Assembly: GCF_007754155.1 (NCBI RefSeq)
Contig: NZ_CP037423.1
Location: 6,010,567 to 6,074,566 of the forward strand
DNA length: 64,000 nt
DNA from: Stieleria neptunia
Lineage (GTDB): Bacteria; Planctomycetota; Planctomycetia; Pirellulales; Pirellulaceae
Reading direction: 5' to 3'
Part shown: piece after piece, positions 9,647 through 18,573 of the stretch
Layout of the letters: every line of letters starts with the position of its first letter
How positions within the stretch are numbered: the first letter of the stretch is position 1
Position numbers and translations under genes: made by a program
The notes under the pieces: generated by a model
The model's input: only the letters and a program-made list of their open reading frames with translations
Databases searched by the model: none
What the model was told of the DNA's origin: nothing

Positions 9647-10024
9647 ATGCCGCTTCCCGAAATAGTCGCCCGCATCCAAGAACGAAAACGAGAGCTCGAT
9701 ATCTCTGTTTCGGATCTTGCGCGCCGCAGCGGCGTTTCTCGGGCCACGGTCATTCGGATTCTCGGCGGTGAGGACCACGAATTCTCGTTCGCAAACGTGC
9801 AGGCCATTCTGCTCGCTCTGGGTATCTCGCTCGATCTAACAGAGATTCCCGCCGCGAAATTTCGAGATCACATCGCGACTGCAAAAGCCAAACGTTTGAT
9901 TGCACTGACGCAGGGCAATGTGGCTCTCGAGTCCCAAGCTGTCTCGCGGGCTTCGGCTCAATCGCATCTCGAAGAAGCGAAAGCTCGCATTGCATCGTCC
10001 AGTCGAAAACTGTGGGCCTCATGA
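9647..10024 (+). CDS. XRE-family HTH regulator, partner of Fic protein
   Basis: A 125-residue DNA-binding protein with a helix-turn-helix of the Cro/CI type near residues 18-40 (SVSDLARRSGVSRATVIRIL). The rest is helical and charged, with no metal or ligand motif. Its TGA overlaps the start of the Fic gene by four bases (ATGA at 10021-10024), so the two are translationally coupled. XRE/Fic pairs of this size are known as the mobile mystery proteins A and B, or as toxin-antitoxin-like modules. The HTH protein would then repress the operon or neutralise the toxin; this role is inference. Confidence 0.85.
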   Translation: MPLPEIVARIQERKRELDISVSDLARRSGVSRATVIRILGGEDHEFSFANVQAILLALGISLDLTEIPAAKFRDHIATAKAKRLIALTQGNVALESQAVSRASAQSHLEEAKARIASSSRKLWAS

Positions 10025-10644
10025 ACGCTGGTCGTAGCAAGGGTATGGGGCTTGGTTCTAGCGGGAAAGATGACGACACACCGTTTGATGGATCGGGCCT
10101 AAAACTCAAGTCGATCAAAACACGGCGCGAGCTCAACGAGGTCGAGTTTGCATCGATCCTTCGCGTGACAGAGAAATACTTACTGTCGAAACCATCCCGG
10201 AAGATCGCGCCGTTCAATTTTGATTGGCTTCTCGGACTCCATCGTGAAATGCTTGGTTCGATCTGGAGTTGGGCAGGAGAGATCCGATCGACTGAAAAGA
10301 ACATCGGAGTGAACCCCAATATCATCGCAGCGGAACTCGGGGTGATTGCGATGGAGGCCGACAAGAGACACAACGAAACGAGCGGTCTCGTGATCGCAAC
10401 CGCCGCTCAGTTTCATCACCGCGCGGTTTGGGTTCATCCCTTTGAAGATGGGAATGGGCGGTGGGATCGACTCTTGGCGAATGTGTGGCTGATGCAACAT
10501 GCCCAGCCAGCAACACTCTGGCCGGCAACCGGTCTTCGCGACACCGAGAGTCCGATTCGCGACGAGTACATTGCTGCAATCAAAGCAGCTGACTCGCGAA
10601 ACGATGGACCGCTGATTGACTTACACCAAAGGTTCAGCGAGTAA
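10021..10644 (+). CDS. Fic-domain AMP-transferase (mobile mystery protein B-like)
   Basis: A 207-residue Fic protein. The canonical active site HPFEDGNGRWDR lies at about residues 139-150, with the catalytic His, the phosphate-binding GNGR and the final Arg all present, so it should be able to transfer AMP (or another nucleotide part) to a target protein. The N-terminal part, TRRELNEVEFASIL and SWAGEIRSTEKNIGV, matches the mobile mystery protein B branch of the family. I chose the ATG at 10021 because it forms an ATGA overlap with the XRE stop; an ATG at 10045 is also possible. I saw no clear inhibitory helix motif in this protein. Likely a toxin or host-modifying effector held by its partner. 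Confidence 0.85.
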   Translation: MNAGRSKGMGLGSSGKDDDTPFDGSGLKLKSIKTRRELNEVEFASILRVTEKYLLSKPSRKIAPFNFDWLLGLHREMLGSIWSWAGEIRSTEKNIGVNPNIIAAELGVIAMEADKRHNETSGLVIATAAQFHHRAVWVHPFEDGNGRWDRLLANVWLMQHAQPATLWPATGLRDTESPIRDEYIAAIKAADSRNDGPLIDLHQRFSE

Positions 10645-11240
10645 GCATGTACATAAGGGAGGCAGCAGACAAATGAGCGATGACAAAGAAGCGATCAGGT
10701 CTCGCGGCAAAGCCCTTGAGTATTGGATCTGCATCTTTTCTATATGGCACTAATGCAGGGCTGGGGAGACGGGATCGTGATGACTCGCACGCTCCAACTT
10801 CCGTTTCCACCTGACAACAAAGTTGAGATCGGAGGGCGCTCGATGGAGGGCGACGGAGATCGCGTTGACGGTCGGTTTCGCGGCGTCGCGAGGCCGTTCG
10901 GCTTCGGCGTCATTGTTCTTGGAACTCAACCGCTGCGGCGAGTCGTTGATGTCAGCGGTGGCGACGAATTCAATCGCGATCAGCGAGTAGGAATCGAACG
11001 GCCCGTTGCTGTACTTCTTGAGTCCCTTCAGACTCGACAATTCGCTTTCCAACTTGACGGTTTCGATGATTCGGCTAGCCAAATGTCGAAAACGTGTCGC
11101 TCGTGCTCGCCGTATTTCACGTTCGCATGAGTCGGCTTCGTCTTCGCCGTGTCCGCTCGGGAGTTGCATGGAATTCTTGCTAGCCCGAAATTGCGTTTTC
11201 GCCCCAAACCTCCTGATGCAGTCGGTCGGCGAACTCGGGA
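10645..11240. other. Gap with an esterase relic
   Basis: This 596-base gap between the Fic gene and the DUF1552 gene has no intact gene. Its minus strand carries a short alpha/beta-hydrolase relic (11049-11134). A longer minus-strand frame at 10750-11328 overlaps both and shows no other family signal. Confidence 0.5.
11049..11134 (-). pseudogene. Remnant of an alpha/beta-hydrolase (esterase) N-terminus
   Basis: The minus strand encodes THANVKYGEHERHVFDIWLA followed by ESSKPSSW. The pattern NVxYGxHERxVxDxWxAxSxKP is typical of the start of planctomycete esterases, normally followed by a VVYIHGGGF oxyanion strand. Here the frame changes to unrelated sequence right after KPSSW and soon stops. 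It sits just downstream of the DUF1552 gene on the same strand. Only about 28 codons of the original gene remain. The family link is from pattern memory. Confidence 0.5.
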
Positions 11241-12500
11241 TCAGTTCCACGTAAGAGCCGTTGTGCTTTGTCCAAAGGCATCCGTTTCGACTTCGGCGTC
11301 CTGTAGCAAACGCACGAACAGATTGCACAGCGGTTGGTCGCCGTTCTTGCGAAGGTTAATGTAGCTGCCGTGGTCGAAGCCGCCGCCAGCCAGGAAAACC
11401 GGCAGGTTCTTGGCGTGGTGCGCGTTAGCGTTGCCGAGGTTGCTGCCGAAGACGATCGACGTGTTGTCCAGTAGCGACGATCCGGACTCGGTGGGAGCCT
11501 TCATTTGCGAAAGCAAGTCCGCGAAGCAGCCCATGATGCCGGTTTCGATCCGCTCGAGTTGTTTGATTTTTGCCGGATCCTGGCCGTGATGTGACAGGTT
11601 GTGATGATTGCCACTGACGCCTTCGACCTTGGGAACCACGTAGTGATCTTGCACCATCAACGTGATGACTCGTGATGAATCGGTCTGCACAATCAACGGA
11701 ATCAAATCCATCAACAAACGCGCGCGACCGATCAAGTCCGCAGGGTCGGCAATATCCTCGGGCGGCTGGGCATCAACGAGGGGCTTGGGACGCTGCATCC
11801 AGTCCTCGGCACTGGCGATGTTGTTTTCGGCAGTGCGTACGGACTCGAAATAGTCATCCAGCAAGTGATTGTCGGCTGTGCTGGCTATTTGCCGTAGCTT
11901 CTTCGTTTGGGAACCGAGCTGGTCCAAGATGCTGCGACCGTCACCTAAACGTTGCTTCTGACGTGCGACGTCGGCTGGTTTGCCTTGCAGAAACATCTGC
12001 GCGAACATGGCGGCCGGACTGGTCTCTGCCGGGATCATGACGCCGCCCGACGTGTACGATTGACTTTGGGGGCTGACCGTTCCCAGCGTGATGCTGCGGA
12101 ACCGCGTCTGGTCGCCGATCTTGCTGGCGGCGAGCTGATCGACGCTGATGGTGTTGCGAAAACCGGCCGTGCCGGGTTTACGAGCCGCGGTCAGCCAAGT
12201 TTTTTCGCTGTCGTGAGGCTGTCGACCGGTTTGGTCTTCGTGCGACAGTCCGCCCATTAAGGTGAAGTCATCGCGGTTCTGCTGTAATAGATCAAGGTAC
12301 GGCGTGCTCTCGTAATGTTTCCCCGTTGTCTCGGGCCACAGGTTAGGCGGGTGAAGTCCGAGTGCCGTGCAGATGAAAACCATCCGCTTCGGAGCGACCG
12401 GTTGCGATGCGGCCAACACCGGGTTCATGGATTCAAGCAACGGCAGGGCCAACGCTACGCCGGTACCGCGAAGGAATGTTCGTCGGGGAAGATGTGCCAT
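11241..12500 (-). CDS. DUF1552 family exported protein
   Basis: A 419-residue protein with a Tat-like leader (RRTFLRGTGVALALPLLES), typical of the DUF1552 family that planctomycetes encode in numbers. Conserved features include the early PKRMVFICTALGLHPP segment, GGLSHE, and a late HHNLSHHG plus IVFGSNLGNANAHHAKNLPVFLAGG section resembling the DUF1501/alkaline-phosphatase-like fold. The reaction is unknown. It follows the DUF1592 gene by 27 bases on the same strand; the two families are almost always neighbours and are thought to work together at the cell surface or in the periplasm, perhaps with cytochrome electron transfer. Full family length. Confidence 0.9.
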   Translation of the reverse strand: MAHLPRRTFLRGTGVALALPLLESMNPVLAASQPVAPKRMVFICTALGLHPPNLWPETTGKHYESTPYLDLLQQNRDDFTLMGGLSHEDQTGRQPHDSEKTWLTAARKPGTAGFRNTISVDQLAASKIGDQTRFRSITLGTVSPQSQSYTSGGVMIPAETSPAAMFAQMFLQGKPADVARQKQRLGDGRSILDQLGSQTKKLRQIASTADNHLLDDYFESVRTAENNIASAEDWMQRPKPLVDAQPPEDIADPADLIGRARLLMDLIPLIVQTDSSRVITLMVQDHYVVPKVEGVSGNHHNLSHHGQDPAKIKQLERIETGIMGCFADLLSQMKAPTESGSSLLDNTSIVFGSNLGNANAHHAKNLPVFLAGGGFDHGSYINLRKNGDQPLCNLFVRLLQDAEVETDAFGQSTTALTWN

Positions 12501-12527
12501 GTTAAGTCTTTGGTGAATGATCCCGAA

Positions 12528-14891
12528 TCACTTCTCGCGAAATAATCGGCTCTGAAAAATCGCGTGAAGGATGTTTTTGACGCGAAAGTCGTCATCGCGG
12601 GTTTCGTTCATGATTTGGTCAATGGCTTCACGGTCAGCGAACCCGATCTCGCTGCCGGTTCCGAAGACGATCAACTGCGAAATGAAATGACGCACAATCA
12701 GCTCCTCCTTGTCGAGCAGGTGCTGTTTGTACTGCTCGATCCCGTCGAACGCTTCGCCTTCAGCGGTCTTGCCGCTTGAGTCGACCGGTGGCCCTTCGCG
12801 GGGCGGCAACTTCGCGACGAATCCGCCGAACTCCCGCTCTCCGCCGGACGCCCGATAGCGAGTGCGATAGCCGCCAATCGGATCAAAGCTCTCCAAGGCA
12901 AACCCCGGCGGGTCGATGTGCTTGTGGCATTGGTTGCACGTTTCCATGTCACGGTGAGCGGCGAGTATCTCTCGGATCGTCGTCTTGCCACGCGTGTCCG
13001 GTTCGATCGAGCCGACGCTGGGCGGCGGCGGTGCAGGTGGCGTTCCCAAGAAATTGGTCAGCACGAAATTGCCGCGAGTGACTGGCGACGTGGACGTGCC
13101 GTTGGCGGTCACTTTCAAGACCGCCGCTTGCGTCAGGACGCCACCGCGAGGACGGTTGTCGGGAATTGTCACCCGGCGAAAGTGTTGGCCCTCGACGCCG
13201 TCGATGCCGTAGTGCTGAGCAAGTCGTCGGTTCAAGAACGTGTCGTCAGAATCGATCAGATCCCTTGCCGGCCGATTGTTTTCAATCAAGTGAGCGAAGA
13301 ACAACTCGGTCTCCGTTGGCAGCGCCGTGCCCAGCAACTCATCGAACTCGGGATACAAACCATCGTCTGGTGCGGTCGCATTGATGCGGTGCAGCCAGAG
13401 CCACTGGCCGACGAAGTCTTTGACAAAACGCTCCGCTTTCGCATCCGCCAGCATTCGATCGACTTGGTCGGCTAGCGTTTTTGGATCCGAAAGCGTTCCC
13501 TCTTTTGCTGCGTCGAAGAGTTTTTCATCGGGCAAGCTACGCCACAAAAAGTATGACAAGCGGCTCGCCAACGCATGATCGTCAAGCTCTCCGGGCTGCC
13601 CGCCGAATAGCAGAAACTGCGGCGAACTGAGCATTGATCTCAGCGACACTTTCAACGCTTCGATGGCTCCGCGACCGTCCCGCATCGCGGGCTGTGCCAA
13701 CCGCATGAAGTCGTCAATCTCCGACTCGATCACCGGTCGGCGAAACAGACGCGGCGCGATGTCTTCCATGGAGGCCCGAACATCAGCGATTTCTGCATCG
13801 CCTGATTTTGACACAAGGTCGCCCAGAAGATTGGTTGTGCTCGCCGGCGGCCAGCTTTCGTGGATCGGACCTTCGATCGATTGCTCGGTGATCGCCATGC
13901 CCGGTCCCCGATAGTTGGCGGCTCCACCGGCGGAAAAGATGTTGACGCCTGTTTGCACCGAATCGTCAAAGGTCAGGTACGGTGCGTCGCCGGGTCGAAG
14001 ATAGGTCTCCAGCACCAGTTCAAACGGTTCGCCGGGCAACAAGTCACGAGACGCGGCCAGCTTGGCACTGCCGGACTGATTCTTGACGATGATCTTCACC
14101 GTAACCGGTTTTTCGGATTGGTATGCGGCAAGACCTGCACGCAAGCGATAAATCCCGGCGACTGGAATCTGGTAGGTAAACTGAGTCAGATAGTCCACGT
14201 CGCGGAACATCACCACGCCAGGACTGAACTTCAGCTTGCGAGTGATGCTGCCACCAAGGTTCAGCGGCTTGTTGTGCCAAGGTTCGAGGTGGGCAAAATT
14301 GGTCGCGGCATGATCGGCGATCTTGCGGAAGGGATTATCGCCGAGTCGGATGGCGTGCGTGAGAGCTTCGCCGGCGGCAGCGAGATAGCTTTCCATGTGA
14401 ACCGCCGAGATCCGCTGATTCGCGCCGACGGTGTCGAAGCTGCCCGATTCGACTTCGTCGGGGACGCCGCTGGTCACATCGGCTTCGATGCCCAGTAAGT
14501 CCTGCATCGTGTAGCGAAGTTCCAACTTCGTCAGCCGGCGGGCTGGAACGCGGCCACTTGATTGCTTCGCCAGACTTGCCCGAGTCATGGCTTGGTGCAA
14601 CGCCTCGGTCGCCGCGGCAAGCACTTCCGGATCGGGCCGCTCTTCATCTTCAGGTGGCATGTCGCCGGTTCGTGCCCGATCAAAAACCTGTTCCCAACGC
14701 CGTGCGACCGCATCGTCGCTGAGGTCTGTTCCCAACGATTCAAAATTCAACCCGGTGTCAGTAGCGGCATCATGGCAATGGATGCACGACGATTCGACGA
14801 GAGATTTCACCGCCGGGTCGAGCGTGTCGGCCCGGCCGTTGGATTGCAGCAGCATGACTGACGCGAAGAACAAACTGAGTGTCCATTTCAT
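12528..14891 (-). CDS. DUF1592 multidomain surface cytochrome-like protein
   Basis: A 787-residue exported protein with a signal peptide (LSLFFASVMLLQSNGRA). A cytochrome-c-type site CIHCH is at residues 36-40. Planctomycete domains follow in the usual order: DUF1587 (RRLTKLELRYTMQDLLG), DUF1595, DUF1592 (LASRLSYFLWRSLPDE), DUF1588 (NRRLAQHYGI, RGGVLTQAAVLKVTANG), and DUF1585 near the end. A second haem-type site, CNQCH, sits in CNQCHKHIDPPGFALE. The family probably binds c-type haem and takes part in extracellular or periplasmic redox chemistry; substrate unknown. It is the upstream member of a pair with DUF1552 and is preceded by a tiny EF-hand gene only 7 bases away, so three genes may form one transcript. 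Confidence 0.92.
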   Translation of the reverse strand: MKWTLSLFFASVMLLQSNGRADTLDPAVKSLVESSCIHCHDAATDTGLNFESLGTDLSDDAVARRWEQVFDRARTGDMPPEDEERPDPEVLAAATEALHQAMTRASLAKQSSGRVPARRLTKLELRYTMQDLLGIEADVTSGVPDEVESGSFDTVGANQRISAVHMESYLAAAGEALTHAIRLGDNPFRKIADHAATNFAHLEPWHNKPLNLGGSITRKLKFSPGVVMFRDVDYLTQFTYQIPVAGIYRLRAGLAAYQSEKPVTVKIIVKNQSGSAKLAASRDLLPGEPFELVLETYLRPGDAPYLTFDDSVQTGVNIFSAGGAANYRGPGMAITEQSIEGPIHESWPPASTTNLLGDLVSKSGDAEIADVRASMEDIAPRLFRRPVIESEIDDFMRLAQPAMRDGRGAIEALKVSLRSMLSSPQFLLFGGQPGELDDHALASRLSYFLWRSLPDEKLFDAAKEGTLSDPKTLADQVDRMLADAKAERFVKDFVGQWLWLHRINATAPDDGLYPEFDELLGTALPTETELFFAHLIENNRPARDLIDSDDTFLNRRLAQHYGIDGVEGQHFRRVTIPDNRPRGGVLTQAAVLKVTANGTSTSPVTRGNFVLTNFLGTPPAPPPPSVGSIEPDTRGKTTIREILAAHRDMETCNQCHKHIDPPGFALESFDPIGGYRTRYRASGGEREFGGFVAKLPPREGPPVDSSGKTAEGEAFDGIEQYKQHLLDKEELIVRHFISQLIVFGTGSEIGFADREAIDQIMNETRDDDFRVKNILHAIFQSRLFREK

Positions 14892-14898
14892 TGATACT

Positions 14899-15075
14899 TC
14901 ACTTCGCCGGTTCGTTGACGTATTTCGCGATGGCTTCCGCTTTCTTCGTGCCCAAGTAGCCGTCGCCGTTGGTGTCGAGGTACTGAAAGTTGGGCTTTAA
15001 CTGTTCGTTGGCGTCGCACGCCGAGCGAGCGGCCAGAGCGATCAGCAATGCAGTCAGTCGAAGCGAAAACGTCAT
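14899..15075 (-). CDS. Small exported EF-hand-like protein
   Basis: A 58-residue protein. The ATG at 15075 gives a clean signal peptide (MTFSLRLTALLIALAARSAC, then DANEQ). A single calcium-binding loop with pattern D-x-N-x-D-G-x-L (DTNGDGYLGTKKAE) follows, then a short helix. EF-hand loops of this type are common in planctomycete secreted proteins. It lies 7 bases before the DUF1592 gene on the same strand and probably shares its transcript. A longer frame to 15132 adds residues without signal-peptide character and was not used. Possibly a truncated relic of a larger EF-hand protein. Confidence 0.7.
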   Translation of the reverse strand: MTFSLRLTALLIALAARSACDANEQLKPNFQYLDTNGDGYLGTKKAEAIAKYVNEPAK

Positions 15076-15160
15076 GATGGAGTTCCAACAGTGCGGAAAA
15101 GGGCCGATGCCCGAGTACCTGACGAAGATCACGCTCGTGGTTACAGAGAAGTCAAGAATT

Positions 15161-18100
15161 TCACCTCGGGACCAACCAAGTCCCGGTCAATTGTTCCGGC
15201 AGCCCTCTTTCAGGCGACCGGATTGCAAAAATGGCGGCGGCGAGCCATGGGACCAGAGCCAAATAGGCCCACGGATTGATCTGAGTCAGCCACAGCACGA
15301 TGGCGATGGGAATCCAAGTGACCAGCCAGCGGGCGATCATCCGCAATCGCCCCACCGGTGCGCCCGCATCGTCAACAACGGCATAGCCGAAAACGGCTTG
15401 TCCGACTGTTCTGCCACTGAGCATGATGGCGGCCAACTGCACTGTTCCGGTGAAGGCCAACACGAACAACGCCAATCCCAGCATTTCCAGCGTTCGGGAG
15501 CGTTTCCATGTTGCGAAAATGATCTGCAAGCCATCGGCGACGCGTCGATCGGCTCGCTTCAATTCGGCGACGCTGAATTTCGGTGGCCGCTTGAGCGTCC
15601 GTCGTAAGAAGTCTTGCATCGCGGGATCGCCGAGCGTTGCAACAATGTCCGTACGATCGTCACGAAACTGTAAATCGTCGAGAAATTCGGAGTAGTGGCC
15701 GGCCAAATGAATCCGCAACGTCTGCTCACCGATGCGTTCTTGCAGCGGATGACGGAACAGTAACACGGTGCTCAGTGGAGGTAACCCCGGATAGGCGGCC
15801 GACCACCGCGCGGACGCTGCTCGATACGATTGCTCGTTCGCTTGCCCGGTGATCCAGGCCGTTGCGATCAACAGCAGCGGCACCGTCAGCAACGCCGTCG
15901 CACGGCTACCACGGTCAATTCTCGCCGGTTTGGTCAACAGCGAACGAAGATTGCCAGCCAGAAAGCTCAAACGATCGAACTTGCCGAGTCGTAAATTGAC
16001 AAGAAGCGCGCGTGCTCGCAGCGGGATGGTGTGTGGCCGGGTGGTCGCAGCGACGTTGGATAAGAAATTTTGTGTCAGCTTTGTAGTGGAGCTTGTCAAA
16101 GCCCCTTGCTCGGTGGGATCTTCAACAAGATCCACGACGTTGTTTGTCGTTTCAGAACCTTGGGGATAAGCATCGTCAAGCAACACCGCATGCCCTTGCT
16201 GCGTGATCCACACGTGATCAAGCGAAAGTTCTTGAGGCAACGTTCGATCATCGCTGGCCGAAGCAAGTTCGAGCGAAAGGTCATACAGCCAGTGGCCCGA
16301 GGCTTCCCAGGTCACGTTACTGTTCGAAACAATCTGAGCCGCTGGCACACCGGGTTTGGTTTCGAACGCATCCCAAACCTCATCTTGCTTGCAAACGCTC
16401 TGCAGCCAACGCAAACGCCCCGGCCGAGCAACTTCGCGACGGCACGGTTCCAGTGGTTCGGTTCGCCTCTTCAGCCATACAATTCGTTGCAGCGCCGGAT
16501 CAATGGCCTCAATCCAATCCGGATCGCGGACGATCCGCGTCAAACGATACGGACCAATCTCCGTAGGATAGGCTTCCATCCTGTCACTCAATTCCTGTTC
16601 AAGACAGGCTGGAAGCCTATCCCACACCTTCAGCCGCACCGCATCGACGGCCGGCATCACAACTCGCGTTTGCGTGAGTTTGTCCCAAACGGTCGCCATT
16701 GCGTTTCGCCGACGCATCGTGACCATCGGCAACAACAACAATGTCAATCCGATCGATAAGTAAATCACTCCGTACAACCAGCCCGGCAAACCAAAGCCGA
16801 CAAGATCGAAAACAAACAACGCCTGCATGACCAGCAAAGTCTGAACGGCTAGCAGCGAGAGTAGCGAACGAGCGACCGCACGTTTGATTCCAATCTGCCG
16901 CCCGGACTTGGTCGTGACACGCAGACCCAGCAAGCGTTTTCCCAGCGACTGATTGATGAAGCCTTCGGTCGCGCCGAAGTAGGCGACGAACCAAACGCAA
17001 CTGGCCACGACGAACGGCCAGTACCACGGCGAGGCAATCAGTTCACTGAATTCCAGTGCGCCAACCGACGCGGCCAGCAACGTTCTTGGCAGCGTCCAAG
17101 CGATCGACAGGTCGATCATGCCGGCAAGGGCTCGCCGAGAAAGTGGAGCCGGTTCTGGCTCGGGGCGCCGCGAGCTGAACGGAAGCAGGACTTTGCGAAG
17201 CGATGTGTAGTCGCCGAAACGTGATTCAGGTTTCTTCGCCAAGCATTTTGCAACGACCGCCGATAATTCCGGCGGCACGTCGTCGCGAAGCTGATCGAGC
17301 GGCTTAGGAACTTCATCGAGAACCGCCGCGACGATGTGCACCGCGTTGTTGCCGCCAAACGGCTGGCTGCCCGAGAGCAACGTGTACAGTGTCGATCCGA
17401 TTGAGTAGATGTCGCTGCGGTGATCGAGTTCGTTGCCACGCAGTTGTTCAGGGGACGCGAACGCTGGTGTGCCGAGCGCCACCCCAGTCGCGGTTGCAAA
17501 CGTCTCCACGCTGCTGATCGTCGAGACCGACAAGCCAAAGTCGCCGACCTTGACGCGGCCGTCGGGACCAATGAAACAGTTCGACGGTTTGATGTCGCGG
17601 TGCAGGACGTCTTTGCTTAGCGCCGCCTCAAGTCCTTCGATCACGTCCAACATCGCGTCGACGGCTTCGACGATCGGCAACTGACCGACCCGATCCAGCT
17701 TGTCTTGCAGCGTCCCGCCGCCAACGATCTCCATGGTGATGACCGGCAGGCCTTCGATCTCTTCGGTGCCAAAAACGTACACGCTGTTGGGGTGACTCAC
17801 CCCAGCGGCCAAACGACCCTCGCGAAGAAACCTCGCCCGAACTTCCGGCGAATCCAATTGCGTCCCCAGCATCTTGAGCGCGACGCGGCGACCGGTGGCG
17901 ATCTGCTCGGCTTCATAGACCACGCCCATGCCGCCCTTGCCGAGCACCTTGATCAAGCAGTATCCGCCGAACTCGTGCGGGGCGGCGGCGGCGGGATCGC
18001 CTTCACCATCATCGACCGCGACCAACAATCCCTCCGCTTCCACTTCGACCGGTCGAATCTCGGTGGCCGGCAGATCGTCCACTTCCATCGCCCCGGTCAT

Positions 18101-18187
18101 CAAGCACGCCGGGCACAACTGTTCGGGGGCGTCCGGACGCAGGGTTCGTCCGCAAGTCGAGCAGGTAATGGGAGCGGCATTGTTCAT
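15161..18187 (-). CDS. Membrane Ser/Thr protein kinase with zinc ribbon and RDD domains
   Basis: A 1008-residue multidomain protein. A zinc ribbon (Cys9, Cys12, Cys25, Cys28) opens it. A Hanks-type kinase follows at about 75-345: glycine loop GKGGMGVVYEA, VALK lysine, catalytic HRDIKPSN, DFG and GTPAFASPEQL, all intact. An RDD membrane domain (RRALAGMIDLSIAW, GKRLLGLRVTTKSG) comes next. A second half contains a degenerate kinase-like segment, a membrane anchor and another RDD-like domain (GRTVGQAVFGYAVVDD). Residues near 521-541 (WDRLPACLEQELSDRMEAYP) are encoded by a 63-bp palindromic repeat inserted in frame. I chose the ATG at 18187 because the ribbon starts just after it. An ECF sigma factor lies 1 kb upstream, a pairing frequent in planctomycetes. 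Confidence 0.9.
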   Translation of the reverse strand: MNNAAPITCSTCGRTLRPDAPEQLCPACLMTGAMEVDDLPATEIRPVEVEAEGLLVAVDDGEGDPAAAAPHEFGGYCLIKVLGKGGMGVVYEAEQIATGRRVALKMLGTQLDSPEVRARFLREGRLAAGVSHPNSVYVFGTEEIEGLPVITMEIVGGGTLQDKLDRVGQLPIVEAVDAMLDVIEGLEAALSKDVLHRDIKPSNCFIGPDGRVKVGDFGLSVSTISSVETFATATGVALGTPAFASPEQLRGNELDHRSDIYSIGSTLYTLLSGSQPFGGNNAVHIVAAVLDEVPKPLDQLRDDVPPELSAVVAKCLAKKPESRFGDYTSLRKVLLPFSSRRPEPEPAPLSRRALAGMIDLSIAWTLPRTLLAASVGALEFSELIASPWYWPFVVASCVWFVAYFGATEGFINQSLGKRLLGLRVTTKSGRQIGIKRAVARSLLSLLAVQTLLVMQALFVFDLVGFGLPGWLYGVIYLSIGLTLLLLPMVTMRRRNAMATVWDKLTQTRVVMPAVDAVRLKVWDRLPACLEQELSDRMEAYPTEIGPYRLTRIVRDPDWIEAIDPALQRIVWLKRRTEPLEPCRREVARPGRLRWLQSVCKQDEVWDAFETKPGVPAAQIVSNSNVTWEASGHWLYDLSLELASASDDRTLPQELSLDHVWITQQGHAVLLDDAYPQGSETTNNVVDLVEDPTEQGALTSSTTKLTQNFLSNVAATTRPHTIPLRARALLVNLRLGKFDRLSFLAGNLRSLLTKPARIDRGSRATALLTVPLLLIATAWITGQANEQSYRAASARWSAAYPGLPPLSTVLLFRHPLQERIGEQTLRIHLAGHYSEFLDDLQFRDDRTDIVATLGDPAMQDFLRRTLKRPPKFSVAELKRADRRVADGLQIIFATWKRSRTLEMLGLALFVLAFTGTVQLAAIMLSGRTVGQAVFGYAVVDDAGAPVGRLRMIARWLVTWIPIAIVLWLTQINPWAYLALVPWLAAAIFAIRSPERGLPEQLTGTWLVPR
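16563..16625. repeat. Family A palindrome inside the kinase gene, translated
   Basis: A 63-bp inverted repeat with 23-base arms that differ at two positions and a 17-base loop. Its length equals 21 codons and it keeps the kinase frame open. It is the same element as the intergenic copies at 3460, 22181 and 30310. Confidence 0.9.
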
Positions 18188-18308
18188 GGGGGGCAACTCG
18201 CTCCAGACGAAAAAGTCTTGGCCTTCAGCTTGTCTTTTTGATTTGTGTAACCGTGTCCGCAAAAACTGTCAGGTACCCACGAAGGCACATCGATTGTGGA
18301 TCGACATC

Positions 18309-18569
18309 ATGTTCAAAACTATTTTCGCAGTTGGCATTCTAGGCGTCGCCGGCGCGGCCGGATACCAACTAGCGATCGGCTATCAGGATAGACGCAATCA
18401 AATCACCTGGGAAACCGCCGAGATCGAGTCCGATGACATCACTCGATCTGTCACTTCGACCGGCACCATCGAGCCAGCTCTATCCGTGTCAATCGGTACC
18501 TTTGTTTCCGGACCGATCGCCGGCGATCTGACTTCGGGCGATGTTCTGATCACCGGACAGGAGGAATAG
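18309..18569 (+). pseudogene. Collapsed MacA/HlyD-type membrane fusion protein
   Basis: An 86-residue frame. An N-terminal membrane anchor (MFKTIFAVGILGVAGAAGYQLA) and the start of a periplasmic adaptor (ETAEIESDDITRSVTSTGTI, EPALSVSIGTFVSGPI) are typical of MacA-like proteins. Immediately after, AGDLTSGDVLITGQEE resembles the C-terminal end of the same family (LxxGDxVITG). The 250 or more residues expected between them, including the hairpin and lipoyl halves, are missing. The product therefore looks like a head-to-tail deletion relic. The next frame, 4 bases on, is an equally shortened permease. Confidence 0.7.
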
Positions 18570-18573
18570 CCGA

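Noticed and set aside
10750..11328. 192-codon minus-strand frame
   Set aside because: It overlaps the DUF1552 3' end, and the only family similarity in the area (an esterase relic) is in another frame.
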